Shown here piece after piece: positions 1 through 10,411 of a DNA stretch of 64,000 bases. Under the pieces are notes generated by a model. That model was given only the letters and a program-made list of their open reading frames with translations. It did no database searches and was not told the origin of the DNA. Both the position numbers and the translations under genes were made by a program. Within the stretch, counting starts at the first letter, position 1; each line of letters opens with the position of its first letter. Source of the DNA: Antedon mediterranea (lineage: Eukaryota > Echinodermata > Crinoidea > Comatulida > Antedonidae); assembly GCF_964355755.1 (NCBI RefSeq), contig NC_092679.1:14126932-14190931 (forward strand). The letters are read 5' to 3'.

Positions 1-292
1 CCCATGCAGGTTTCCTTTCATTCGTATCATCAAACGGTCGCTTTCATGCACTGTCATCATGCGAAGTTAGACTATGGTTAATTAGGAATTGAGATACACT
101 CTCATATGGATACATTTAGTTTATTCTGTGACAGTACTCAGTTCGCTGCCATGATCATTAGAACGAAACATGGCTCTGGGTTTTACCACGTTCTCGTAGT
201 ACATACATCTTGAGAGTACAGTAACTTTAAATAAATTAAATTTAAATCATTAAAACAGTCTCTGATTCCTATATTACTGTTGTATGGCTTGT

Positions 293-1038
293 CTATTGCC
301 TAGGTCCTTTGTAATTTCGACGTAAACTGCTGCTCTGATTTTGAGGTCGTGTCAGGTCTGGTGGTCTTGGTGCTACTTTTGAGTGTTTTGCCATTTTTCC
401 TGTGGCATTTATTGATGGTAATGTCAAATGGGTATCTTCGTCACTGGGAAGACAAGTTTCAATCAGCCGTGGTGGGCTCAGTTGTGGCCTGTTCGTTAGT
501 CGCCCATTTGGTGGTTGCTTCCTCGCAGCTTTCTTTTCTGTTGCTGTCTGACGACCAATGCTATTCGAGGATCGTCTTCCAATAGCAGCATTATCAAGCG
601 ATGGCCTACTTCCTGATTGGATGGTTGGAAATAAGTTAGTAGTACGTCCGACGCTTCCATCTGAAAGTTTTTGTCTTGTGTCAGAAGTGTAGTGGTTGCC
701 CATCTTTTGACAGCTTGCAGTCGTTGAGCTAGAGTTGCCTCTATGGAGTCTTTTAAATAGAGGACTAGATTTACCAGCAAGATCAACCATATCCAGAAGA
801 CTTCTTTCGTGCTGCTTCTTTCTTTGAGGCTTTCTTGTGTCCTTGATTGAGTCTGCAAAGTGAAATATAAGTTGCACTTTTAATTAGGTCTTCTTTAATT
901 TCAATCCATTTAAACTAAAGCATGGTAGGCCTAGACATGTGTTTTACCTTCGTGGCGGGAGAATCCTATTTTAGATGACATCAAGTCAGACCCAGAAGCG
1001 ATATCTGAAGGATGCACATCAAAGATCTGAAAATCCAT
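293..1038 (-). CDS. Unrecognised basic, Ser-rich protein, two coding exons
   Basis: Two coding exons are joined in phase: 1038-948 (start codon 1036-1038, donor at 947) and 852-293 (acceptor at 853-854, stop TAG). The join creates an Asp codon and gives a protein of about 216 residues. The N-terminus is acidic/neutral (begins MDFQIFDVHPSD) and is followed by a Lys/Arg-rich stretch (KDTRKPQRKKQHER), then Ser/Thr/Asn/Pro-rich, probably disordered sequence. No signal peptide, membrane segment or catalytic motif is visible. A further spliced piece with a good donor at 1296-1295 (exon ending 1297) probably belongs to the 5' UTR, because its own ATG goes out of frame after splicing. I do not recognise the family. 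The next gene, MDH1, lies upstream on the same strand. Confidence 0.6.
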
Positions 1039-2560
1039 GTTTGATCTATATCTACGATCGTCAGATAATCTATATAAGACATGGATTTATAAAACAATGA
1101 TATGATAAATTATTTCTGTAAAAATAACTAATACGGTTATGTATGTAGGCCTATAATATACTGGCATGTGGTGTACCTAGCTATAAGTATAAAACATTGA
1201 TACAAAACATCGTTTAAAAAATCTTTCAAAACACATTCTATTGTCTATCTTTAAATGCGATTGAAAATTCATTCAGAATATAATTTAGTAACTTACCGTT
1301 TGATTTTTCGTGAATCCATTACGAATTTTGCTGATATAATTTCGGAGAAACTGTAAGACAGTGCAAGTTTGTTTGCTTTAGGAGTTTGTATGCTGTGGTT
1401 ACTATACTAACGCGATACGTATACAATGACAACAATCGCGCACTGCGCGCGTTACCATGGCTAGATGTTGGAGCATGCGCATTAATGCACTGTAAACTGC
1501 TGTGTGGAAAAACGACATGAAATTACCGTACAAAAAAAATTGTTGATTATTTCAAATTTACATATAATAGGCGTGGTCAGCTTTAGCCTACCTTTACAGT
1601 AACAAACACCGAAGCAGAAGAAAACAACAAAAATGAGTAGCATTATTTTCATTTTATAATCATTCTTTTATTTTAATAATAGATCAGGCACACAGCAGGC
1701 TACTTAGTGTATACAGTAGTGTGTATTTATACCCTTTTACCATAATCATTAAAGCATACAAATCTAAATTTCAGTATTTTTAATGATCTCTTTGAGAGAC
1801 AAATTTTGTAAATTATTATCTGAGGATGGTGTAAATGCATCTACTGCAGTTTAGCATAGAAGGCTCCTGGCATTTAACTGCTGCCCAAAGACTGTTCTGG
1901 GAGCGGAACCATACTACTGGAAAGGTTATAATGCAGTGAGTAAATTTCCTGTACAAACACAAGAGGTTCATCTTTACAGCACCGCAGTAGACTCATTTCA
2001 CATGTTAAATAAATTGAATACAGTATCCAGTAACTCAACAGGCCAATACATCAATAACTCACAGAGCCATTTAACAATTTCACAGCAAAATCAACATAAC
2101 TTCACACATATGATTTTGATTGAATTGAATAATCAATTAAATAATTTTTACTTTACTAAATGGTTATATTTACAACAAAGGAATTGTTTATTGCATTTCA
2201 ATGGAATACCTAAGAATGAAATGAGGTACTGGTATATGTCATTAGAAAACTAGCTTATTACGGAAATATGTAAATTAGTGTTTTTAGAACAACAAAAGAA
2301 AACGTTGAATTGAAAAGTAAAAGTTGACATAATGTATTATAACATTTTGTGAGCTTAAAAATGGAAATACCTTTACCAAAAACATTTAGTTAAACGTCAA
2401 ACATTTTAAGAGTGAATGAACAAATTCTAATATGAAATTGTACATAAACTGGTGGATTTAACATAGAAGAAATAAATGCCAATTCCTGTTGTTTACTTTA
2501 ATCTACAATCAACAAATAATGAAAATATAATCTATGGATCAATAATATATTTGAATAAAT
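1039..2560. other. 5' region of the first gene and intergenic DNA
   Basis: This holds a candidate 5' UTR exon of the 0.3-1.0 kb gene (ends at 1297 on the minus strand) and a short CpG-containing stretch around 1430-1480 (alternating GCGC) that could be its promoter. The rest is AT-rich DNA with no convincing coding sequence. A TTTATT at 2563-2568, just beyond the right edge, could be the minus-strand poly(A) signal of MDH1. Confidence 0.4.
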
Positions 2561-2907
2561 GATTTATTTAATATGGTGCACATTAGACATTATAACACAT
2601 TTTGCTTCAAGTAAACTATAAATAGATTTTATGTTTCAAACAACAGCTGCAATCCTATAGAATGTAATGAATATTTACCAATGCTTTACATATCAGTGTT
2701 GTGATAGCTTCTGCAACTACCCCAATGTTTTTATAGTTATGAAAGCCTTCACAACAGCTATTTATTTGTAAGAATGGAGTAAAGTTTATTATGCTTGTTG
2801 ATGTTCCAAAGTTTACAAAGTAAAAGTGTATAATTATGTCTAATTTGCACCATTCCTTACAATGGATGATTGAGTGGTTATAACTTGGCTTGCTGAGGTC
2901 CAAATTG

Positions 2908-5900
2908 TCAAGCGCTGCTTAGAAACTTAATGGCCATGTCTTTCTCCTCCAAAAGCTCCTTTGCGGTTATGTCCATTTTTTCCTGGGCAAAGTCACTAAT
3001 GCTCAGGCCGTCTACAACACTCCAGCTTTTGTCAGCTCCAATTTTAACAGGCATACTATACACAATGTCTTTTGGGATACCATACTTTGTTCCATCGGAG
3101 AGAACACCCATCGACACCCATTCATTCTGAGAAAATGCAAAGTTAACAAAGATGTACAAAAATTAGTCAAGCGGTAAATCAACAATATTAATGGTCTTAT
3201 TTTTATACAAATGTACATACAGAATCATTTTTTTTAAATTTATATTTTACACATAATAATGGGCAAATTTTAGTTTTACAATTGCATATAAATATAAAGC
3301 TAAGCTTATGAAATGCTGGTCAGTGGCGTAATGGCTATGAGCGCTCACTGGCTAAAGGGGCCCCAGAGCATGAGCCGTCCAATGCAACTACCCAGCGTCA
3401 GAGGGCCCCTTAAGCTTGGTTCCCACTAGAACGTAACGCAAGGACGTAAACGCAACACAAGCGTTTTAACCAATGACAAGCGAAGTTATAGACAGTTAGC
3501 AATCACAAGCGAATAAGCCGTCGCTTGTGATTGGTCAATTCACTTGCGTTGCGTTACGTCCTTGTGTTGCGTCGCTAGTGGGAACCACGCTTAAGAAGTG
3601 CTAAACCAGGGGCTATTTCCTATTGCGCTATGCAACTGACATTGGCTATCCTGTTTTTGCATTTATGCTTTTATATACAGCTTTGGCTTCCAATACTGTC
3701 CTAATAGTACCAACTATTAAATTTGTATCTTCCATTAACAGAGCTCCAAACAAAATATATATTACTATCTGATTTTTTTTTCAAATAAAATGATCAGAAA
3801 AAAACAAATATTTTATCATTGATAGATTTATATCATATAATATCATTATTCATTACACTTGCACTGATGAAGGGCTAGTGTTGCCCGAAAGCTTCTGGCT
3901 TTATCGTTTAGATTTAGCTTTTCACGTTTTTTTGTATCTCCATTGAGATCCAGCCACTGATACCCACAGCATTTTCATTTTTTCAGTAATTTGACTTTGG
4001 ATTTATATAATATCATTATATAATATATACCTCTTTGGTTCCAAACCACCAATCCCTCATGTGATCACCAATAGCCTTTGCAGCTGACATGGCACTGGAC
4101 AGCTTACGGGCCTTGATCACTGCACTTCCACGTGTTTGTACCGTCTGGAAAAAAAAAATAGAAAGTTACCAATAAATGATTGTATGTATCATTACCCTAT
4201 TCAGTGTTCAAATTTGATTTTAATTGGTGGTAAACAGAATTATGTCCATTCTCTACCATTCACAACTTCACTTAGCCACGTAATGTTTTATAGTTTTACG
4301 CTGTTTATCTAAATAGTCATTGGTGTATTTAAAAAACTGCAGAATTTGTCTTTATATTCTTCAAACTTTCAATAGCTGTTCTACTAAAAAAATTGCATTA
4401 TTTTTAAAAAGTATATTTCGAAGTTGTCTTTAATTGGAGAGAAAATTTTAAGGAAAATTCTCAGTTGGATCCACCAAAACCGTGGTATTTGATCTCTAAG
4501 TAGAGAGAGTATTTAATTGGAGGTAGCAACTATGGGAAAAGATAGGTGATCATCCAAGGTCGTGGTACAGCGGTCTTTAAATGGAGGGAGTCTTAATTGG
4601 AGGGGTCTTTAATTGGAGGGCAAGCCTTCATTTCATGTCATAGCATTAGTATAGGCTTTGTAGGTAAACTAACGCTACTGACCTTGACAAATTCTCCAGT
4701 TAACCAAGCATCATCCTTGACAGCATCATACACTGATGTAACTGACCCATCTGCTCCAACTACATTGCCATGGGCAGCATCTGGGAACTGTGTTGAGGAG
4801 TGGTTGCCCCAGATTATTAGATTACGAACAGATTCACATGGTCTTCCTAGACGTGATGCAACCTATTTTTGCAAAAAGAGGTTATTATCTAGATCCCACT
4901 TTTTCGTCTTTGTTTTCATGATGTGCCACAAGACTACGTAGCCATTTCAGGTTAGCAATCATTCTACATTTTACTCATGTAAGGGGCGTGTGGCACTGTG
5001 TGTTGGACCAAGGAAGGGGTCGATTGGATGCTGGACTAGTGATCGTGAGATCATGAATTCGAATCTAAAGCTAGTCGCATTGCTTGTATCTTTAGGCAAG
5101 AAACTTTACTTACGTTTGCATGTGTGTGTAAATGGGTACCTGGTAAAGGTCAACACAACCGCGCTGATTACTGGCTGCAACATTATAGGAGTATGTTTCC
5201 AGATGTTTTTGATCAAAAAACATTACTGGGGTAATAATGTGAAGCACTTAGAGGCTTTGTGCATTAAGCTCTATATAAGATTGACGTATTATATTATTAT
5301 TTCTGAGAATATATAACACAACATCACTCTTACTTGTGGATGGAAAAAAATGATTACCTGTGCCTGAGCTCTATTTAAATCCAATCTGGTTAGGCATGTG
5401 AAGTTAGCAGCAGGAATAGATGGAGCAGATCGCAATGTCAACACACAGTTGGTATTAGCTGGGTTTCCAACAACCAGTACCTATTACAAAGGGGATAAAA
5501 CATGTTTTAGAGAACAGAATAAACACTGACATAAGACACAGGTTTATGCAAAAATAAAAGAAATTCAAAATCAAATATTTCGATATTTTGTCATGTTTAA
5601 TGATGAGTTGGCATCTTCAACTGATTCTCTGTACTGTAACTATCAAATATGGCATTCTGTATATAATCCTTTACGTTAAGCCATTAATATATGACAAACT
5701 CATTTCATCTGAAAAGCCGAAGAACTTCAGCAAATGCTCTACAACTAGCAACCACTAACATCTAGTAATTGCCAGAGGAAGATTTGTTGACAACAAGTCG
5801 AAACGTTGAACAAGTATGTATTTATTAATGGTTTAACGTAAAGAATTATATACAGATAGTTAATATAAGACCAAATGAAAACTATTTTCGAAAATACAGT

Positions 5901-8900
5901 ATGGTATTCTTTGTCCAGTATCAGACTTATTCTATAATACAGCATCATACTGTATGACTGTATGTGCATAAAATGCGAGTTCTCTAGTAGTATGTCAGGG
6001 CTCGATTTATCTTTTTCATGTTGCTAGCCCACTGGGCTAGTTCACTGTAGATTTCACTAGCCCATACATTATTTTACTAGCCCACTCTTATTATCGCACC
6101 GTGATAGCAGGGCCGCCATATAAATGAATTCAGGCATTTTGTACAATAGAGGGCGCACTAATCTAAACGCTCGAGAATTGCTCCACATTTACATACAAAC
6201 TGTATTAAACTATTATTGCATGAAAAATTACACAAAATTGTATTTCTTTATTGTTCACATCCCGGTTCACATTATAAAAATGAACTTTGCGTTGCGACGC
6301 ATAGTTTATTTCATGCTCAACATATTCACAGAATCAATTTATTTTGGTCTTTTTGTTGTTGGGCTTCAACCTAGCCAAGAAAACTAATTAGATTCTGTCT
6401 ACCTTAGTTTAGGCTAGAGGCCTAGAGCCTATTATTATAGTAGGGTAGCTAGGATAGACCTACCTACTACTACTAGGCCTAGATCGCATTGGAGCACCTG
6501 GCAGGCCTAGGCCTAGGTAGGTAGTATCTAGGCCTAGCTGCTGCTGAGCAGCCATCACGATGCCAAACGATGGCTTTTGATTCTATCTAGGCCTCCTACG
6601 CATATTATAAAATATGGCCTCCATGGCCTATTTCTTACAGGGATAGAGCCAGCCACCCGGCCCTGCGTACAAAATATCCCTAGCTTTGATCTGTGACAAC
6701 CAGGCCTGATGACAAGACTAGACAAGTTATTTTTAACATTGGCAAAATTCTACTACATTTGGCCAATCACAGTTCGTTATTTATGGTCATCTTTTTGTGA
6801 CATGTTTGACCTGATAATGAAGCTCCGCCTACTTCACAATAACCTGGGTGACAAAAACATAAATGGCCAATCATAATTCGGGAAATTTGTTTGATTATGA
6901 GAGGCTCCGCCTACATCATCACTTGTTATGGCCACAGCAGCAGCGCGCGAGTGGTTTTTTTTGCTGATGTTGCCAAGACATGTCTTTTATGCTGGAGTTA
7001 TTTTTATGAGGTCATTTCGTCCCAATTTCGAGTTCCCACAACCTACTAGCCATCCGGGCTTAAAGGAAGATACTTTAGGTAGCCCGGAGCTGTTTTTACT
7101 AGCCATTGTACGCCGGGCTAGCACTAAATCGAGCCCTGTATGTATCATTGAATTATTTTAAGATAGATATGTGACATTGTTTCTAGAATACAGACATCAT
7201 GTGTGACACTGTAACAAAACGATATTGGACAAATTGCAAAGTATTTCAAATGTTAACTTACCTTGACTGTCTTCTTTGCGAAATCATTCAGTGCCTTGCC
7301 TTGGCCTTCAAAGATTTTAGCGTTTGCTTTCAGTAGATCTTTGCGCTCCATACCCTCCTTCCGAGGCATGGCGCCCACCATGATGACGGCATCACAGGCC
7401 TTGAATGCCTCATTAGGATCAGCAGTTGCAACAGTCTCTATTTAAATAATAAAATAAACTTTTTATTGCACTGTCACCTAAAACTTTAAAGAACCTAGTA
7501 CATCTTTATACGAGTAGGGGTTTACCAGCTCACACAGTCACTGTTGTGGACAAACTCAATGGTGGCAGCTGTTGACATGACCCTTAGGGAAGAAAAATTT
7601 TGTTGAAACTTCTACGTCCACAGATGTGGATATAGCTCTATATAAATTATCATTATCATCATCAATTCTCTAGTTACATCAATTTAGTGTCATGAAGAGT
7701 AACGCCCGTATTCTTAAACCGGACTTTAGTCGTAGTTCGAGCTAAAACTAAAAAAATGACGTCATTTTAATTCATAAACCAAACTTCAACTAAATCGCTG
7801 ACTTAATCAGGCCAACCTCGACTAAATCTTGACGGATTTTGATCGATTTTTTTAGTCCTGGAGGGGGCAGGCTAAATGGTCAACTAAATGGTTTTTAAAC
7901 GATGTTTATAAAAAACGTAACAGTCATTGAGTTGTTATATTGGCCAGATATTGAAGGATGAAATATCTATATTTATATTAGCTTAATTAAATATACATTG
8001 GTATAAGTTATAATAATGAAAATCATCTTTATTTACAACTGTATACAAATTACATTATTTTCTTCGCGCAAGTCCGACTTGAACCGACGTCACGCCATAG
8101 CAACAATGGGAGATGCGGCAATTCACTACGCGATGGAATGTTTAGGGGGCCTAGCGCTTTCTTGTCACGCTATGAAGTGCGTGGTTCGTCGCGATCATAC
8201 TTTGTTGGAGGCCTAGGAAATATGAAAGTTACCGTACCTCCATGGTTTCTAAATATATTTTGATTTTGTTTGTTGTTAATCAAAAGTACTTCACTGTTAA
8301 ATTAATACTGATCTTGTTCTAATAATTAACGAATAAAATTATTTTTCATGTATATAGTCCTGATGCGTAAAAGGTTTTGTAAGAAAATGGAAAGTGATAT
8401 CAATGCGCAAAATTTTGTCTGCTCCTCAAATACTCTCTTGTCATTGGTTAATGTTTAGCCTTTGTTACCCAGACGTGTGGAACTCGACTAAAAGCTCGAC
8501 TTCATTAAGTCGAACTGCAAACTTCGACTACTTCGTTTTTTAATCGAATTTGAAGTAATAGCTCGAACTACGACTTTTTCAAGTCGAACTTCGAACTACG
8601 ACTAAAGTCCGGTTTAAGAATACGGGCGTAAGTCTAATCATATACAGCACTTTTTATATCGCCAAACACTGGAGTTTTGCTTGGTGATGTGAAATTGGTC
8701 CATAAGTTTACAATAATGTAGAAATAATCATACTCTTAACAAGTGGAAGGGCACAGTCCTGTAATTCCATCACAACTCCATCTAATACAGACATCATTGG
8801 AGGTATATCAAGGAGAACCAGCTCAACTTCCTAAACAGAAATATAAACAAATATACATAAGTTTTAGTGATGAAAAAGTTGTATCATATTCAGAGATGAG

Positions 8901-9845
8901 CACATGAGTTCCAACTTGAAATATCAGACTTTATAAATAAAGCATATAAATGCACTATAATTCCTTTTAAATATATCCAAACACAGCATCTATTGTAAAC
9001 AATGGTATACCATGGTCTTTCAAAGCAAGGTAAATACTCATGTGCTTTGGCAAAATGTGTGATGTTTTGCCTTAATAAAAAAGGTGGGCCTAGTATTATA
9101 ATAGAGCCTAAATTATAATGTATGCACTATTTTGATGTTTCTTTATATCCACAACAATCAGGAGAAACGTGCACACATTTAGAGGGAGATGGTGGATCAC
9201 TCGAAATAACTCTGTAACAATGCAATGGCACAAAATCATACAGCATAATTTAAATGAAATTATAAATGAAAATATTTGAGTATAATTTATAAATTTATCT
9301 TTACCTGATTAATACCAAACACATCTCCTTTGGCAATAGAATACAAGAGAGAGTAGGCAATCTGCCCTGCAGCACCAGTTACGACGACACGAAGGGCCTG
9401 AAATAAATATTTAAAAACATTATTATTATTAATATTATTATTATTATTTTATTATCATCATACTTGAAAGATCTGCTGGTTGGTTGCAAGAATTGTGGAT
9501 GACAAGAAACTGTGTAGGTTTATATAACTTCAGTTCAGGGCCTGTCTGTGTAATTCAATTGTGAAGTTATTTTTGTTCATGTCATATGAATGATAACTAT
9601 AAAAAGTCCATAAAGGCCTAGCCATATTTCTTTTTATTCAGCAGTGCCTAGCCATTGCTGTGAATGAATACAACTACTAGTGACAGCTACATCCATACAC
9701 ATTGAATTCGCACCACCACCACCGCCGCCGGTGGTGGTAAAGTTTATAAATGTAATCAGTTCATAAACATTACTATACTTTCGATTTATATTATATATAT
9801 AATCTCTGCAAATTCAAGATTTTATACATTTATCAATCTTACCAT
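2908..9845 (-). CDS. MDH1: Cytosolic malate dehydrogenase, 8 exons
   Basis: NAD-dependent cytosolic enzyme interconverting malate and oxaloacetate (malate-aspartate shuttle). Coding exons in gene order: 9845-9843, 9397-9305, 8830-8734, 7437-7262, 5480-5358, 4862-4683, 4144-4031, 3126-2908. All borders are GT-AG and in phase, giving 334 residues, the usual length of animal MDH1. The nucleotide-binding loop [11 protein letters not shown] lies near residues 7-17, the substrate-binding arginines in MPRKEGMER near 90-96, the Asp of LTRLD at about 157 and the catalytic His of WGNHSSTQ at about 185. The C-terminus ends KFLSSA. There is no transit peptide, which separates it from mitochondrial MDH2. 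The first coding exon contains only the ATG. Introns hold MITEs, a SINE and Penelope-like fragments. The catalytic residues all look intact. Confidence 0.98.
3411..3593. mobile_element. MITE with AGTGGGAACCAAGC-type ends and TTAA flanks
   Basis: The arms begin GCTTGGTTCCCACTAG and end CTAGTGGGAACCACGC, and pair inverted over about 50 bp. Both outer sides carry TTAA, the target duplication used by piggyBac and Kolobok-type transposases. The core contains a CAATCACAAG / CTTGTGATTGG pair. It lies in an MDH1 intron. Relatives are near 19.4, 37.6, 57.4 and 60.6 kb. Confidence 0.7.
3855..3980 (+). mobile_element. Penelope-like 3' fragment with hammerhead-ribozyme-like core
   Basis: CTGATGA (3864-3870) is followed by a GGGC/GCCC hairpin (3872-3886), then GAA and a short AGC/GCT hairpin (3890-3900). 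That order (CUGANGA, stem II, GAA, stem III) is the hammerhead arrangement. Penelope-like elements are known to carry hammerhead motifs. Stem I is poor here, so this is probably a decayed copy. The tail at 3930-3970 (TATCTCCATTGAGATCCAGC) recurs inverted near 47.9 kb. Confidence 0.5.
4983..5312 (+). repeat. tRNA-derived SINE, family A, diverged copy
   Basis: The tRNA-like head includes GTGTGGCACTGTG and a degenerate B box (GAATTCGAATCT). The body is shared with copies at 37.35 and 48.14 kb: CTTTACTTACGTTTGC followed by AAATGGGTACCTGGTAA, and a tail with GGTAATAATGTGAAGC and ATTATT repeats. It sits inside an MDH1 intron on the opposite strand. Confidence 0.65.
5655..5856. repeat. Inverted-repeat element with Penelope-like motif
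   Basis: An arm at 5657-5691 (CTTTACGTTAAGCCATTAAT) is the reverse complement of one at 5820-5855 (ATTAATGGTTTAACGTAAAG) with small differences. Just inside the right arm, AGAGGAAGA, an 8-bp hairpin and CGAAACGTTG follow each other. This resembles a degenerate form of the hammerhead-like ends seen in Penelope-like elements. Confidence 0.5.
5996..7138. mobile_element. Non-autonomous DNA transposon, CAGGGCTCGATTTA ends, 5-bp target duplication
   Basis: The left end CAGGGCTCGATTTA (5996-6009) is perfectly inverted at the right end TAAATCGAGCCCTG (7125-7138). TATGT flanks both sides (5991-5995 and 7139-7143), a clean 5-bp target duplication. Subterminal copies of GCTAGCCC/GGGCTAG occur at both ends. 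The interior holds TAGGCCTA-rich sequence and no transposase. CAGGG ends resemble hAT-type elements, but the class is uncertain. Located in an MDH1 intron. Confidence 0.85.
7703..8628. mobile_element. Harbinger-like MITE, about 38-bp inverted ends, TAA duplication
   Basis: The left end begins CGCCCGTATTCTTAAACCGG and the right end is its reverse complement. The match extends about 38 bp through GACTTTAGTCGTAGTTCGA. TAA lies on both sides (7700-7702 and 8629-8631), matching the TWA target choice of PIF/Harbinger. The interior is AT-rich without a transposase. Located in an MDH1 intron. Confidence 0.8.
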
Positions 9846-10248
9846 TTTATTGAGAAAATTTGACCTAAATCACAACTTATAACTGAACTATGTATGTAAA
9901 GCTGACTCGCACCGGTCAAACAAAAATTCAAGAGGTCTTTTTTCCAGTAATCACGCCACCAACCGGTTTTAACACTAACAGCCACGTGATAACGTTCCAG
10001 ATCAATGATTCCCAGGGGCCAGGTCAGTGTGTCGTTCTTTTTCGGTACGTACACACACGACACATGCTTCTTCGCCCCTATCTATGAGAAAGAACTGTAG
10101 GGCCTAGCCGTGGGCCTAAAGTTTATTTGACAGTCAATTATGGTTAACAGTAACCAAGAAGTAAGTTTAGGGCACATATGATTAACGACTAGCCCTATAG
10201 TTAGGCCTACTTACTAGGCTAGTCAGTAAGTAGAATAGTTATTTATAA
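9846..10248. other. MDH1 5' flank
   Basis: This is the sequence immediately upstream of the MDH1 start exon, and should hold its 5' UTR and promoter. No TATA box is obvious. The left end of the 6.1-kb element begins at 10249, only about 400 bp from the MDH1 ATG. Confidence 0.4.
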
Positions 10249-10411
10249 CGCCGTGGTTAGGATTCCGGCACCAGAACTCAACTGCCTAGCGTTAGGGAAT
10301 CCGACACGCTATTGCGCATGCCCAGAGCGAAGTAATTATAGCTTTGCACTTACCGCGCACCACCACACCACCGAGAGTCGGAGAGTGTTAGGGATTTACT
10401 GTAGCCTATTG

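Noticed and set aside
1297-1345. ATG in the upstream exon of the first gene (MDSRKIK)
   Set aside because: Splicing from the donor after base 1297 to the nearest acceptor breaks the frame quickly; the ATG at 1036-1038 keeps the frame, so the upstream exon is treated as UTR.
1936-2253. 105-codon plus-strand open frame
   Set aside because: AT-rich with Asn/Gln/Leu-heavy composition, no splice context and no similarity recognised; it falls in the MDH1 3' flank.
6124-6387. 87-codon open frame
   Set aside because: It lies wholly inside the non-autonomous CAGGG transposon and shows no transposase motif.
9699-9745. CACCACCACCGCCGCCGGTGGTGG as a regulatory hairpin
   Set aside because: A short GC repeat with self-complementarity in an MDH1 intron; nothing ties it to a function.
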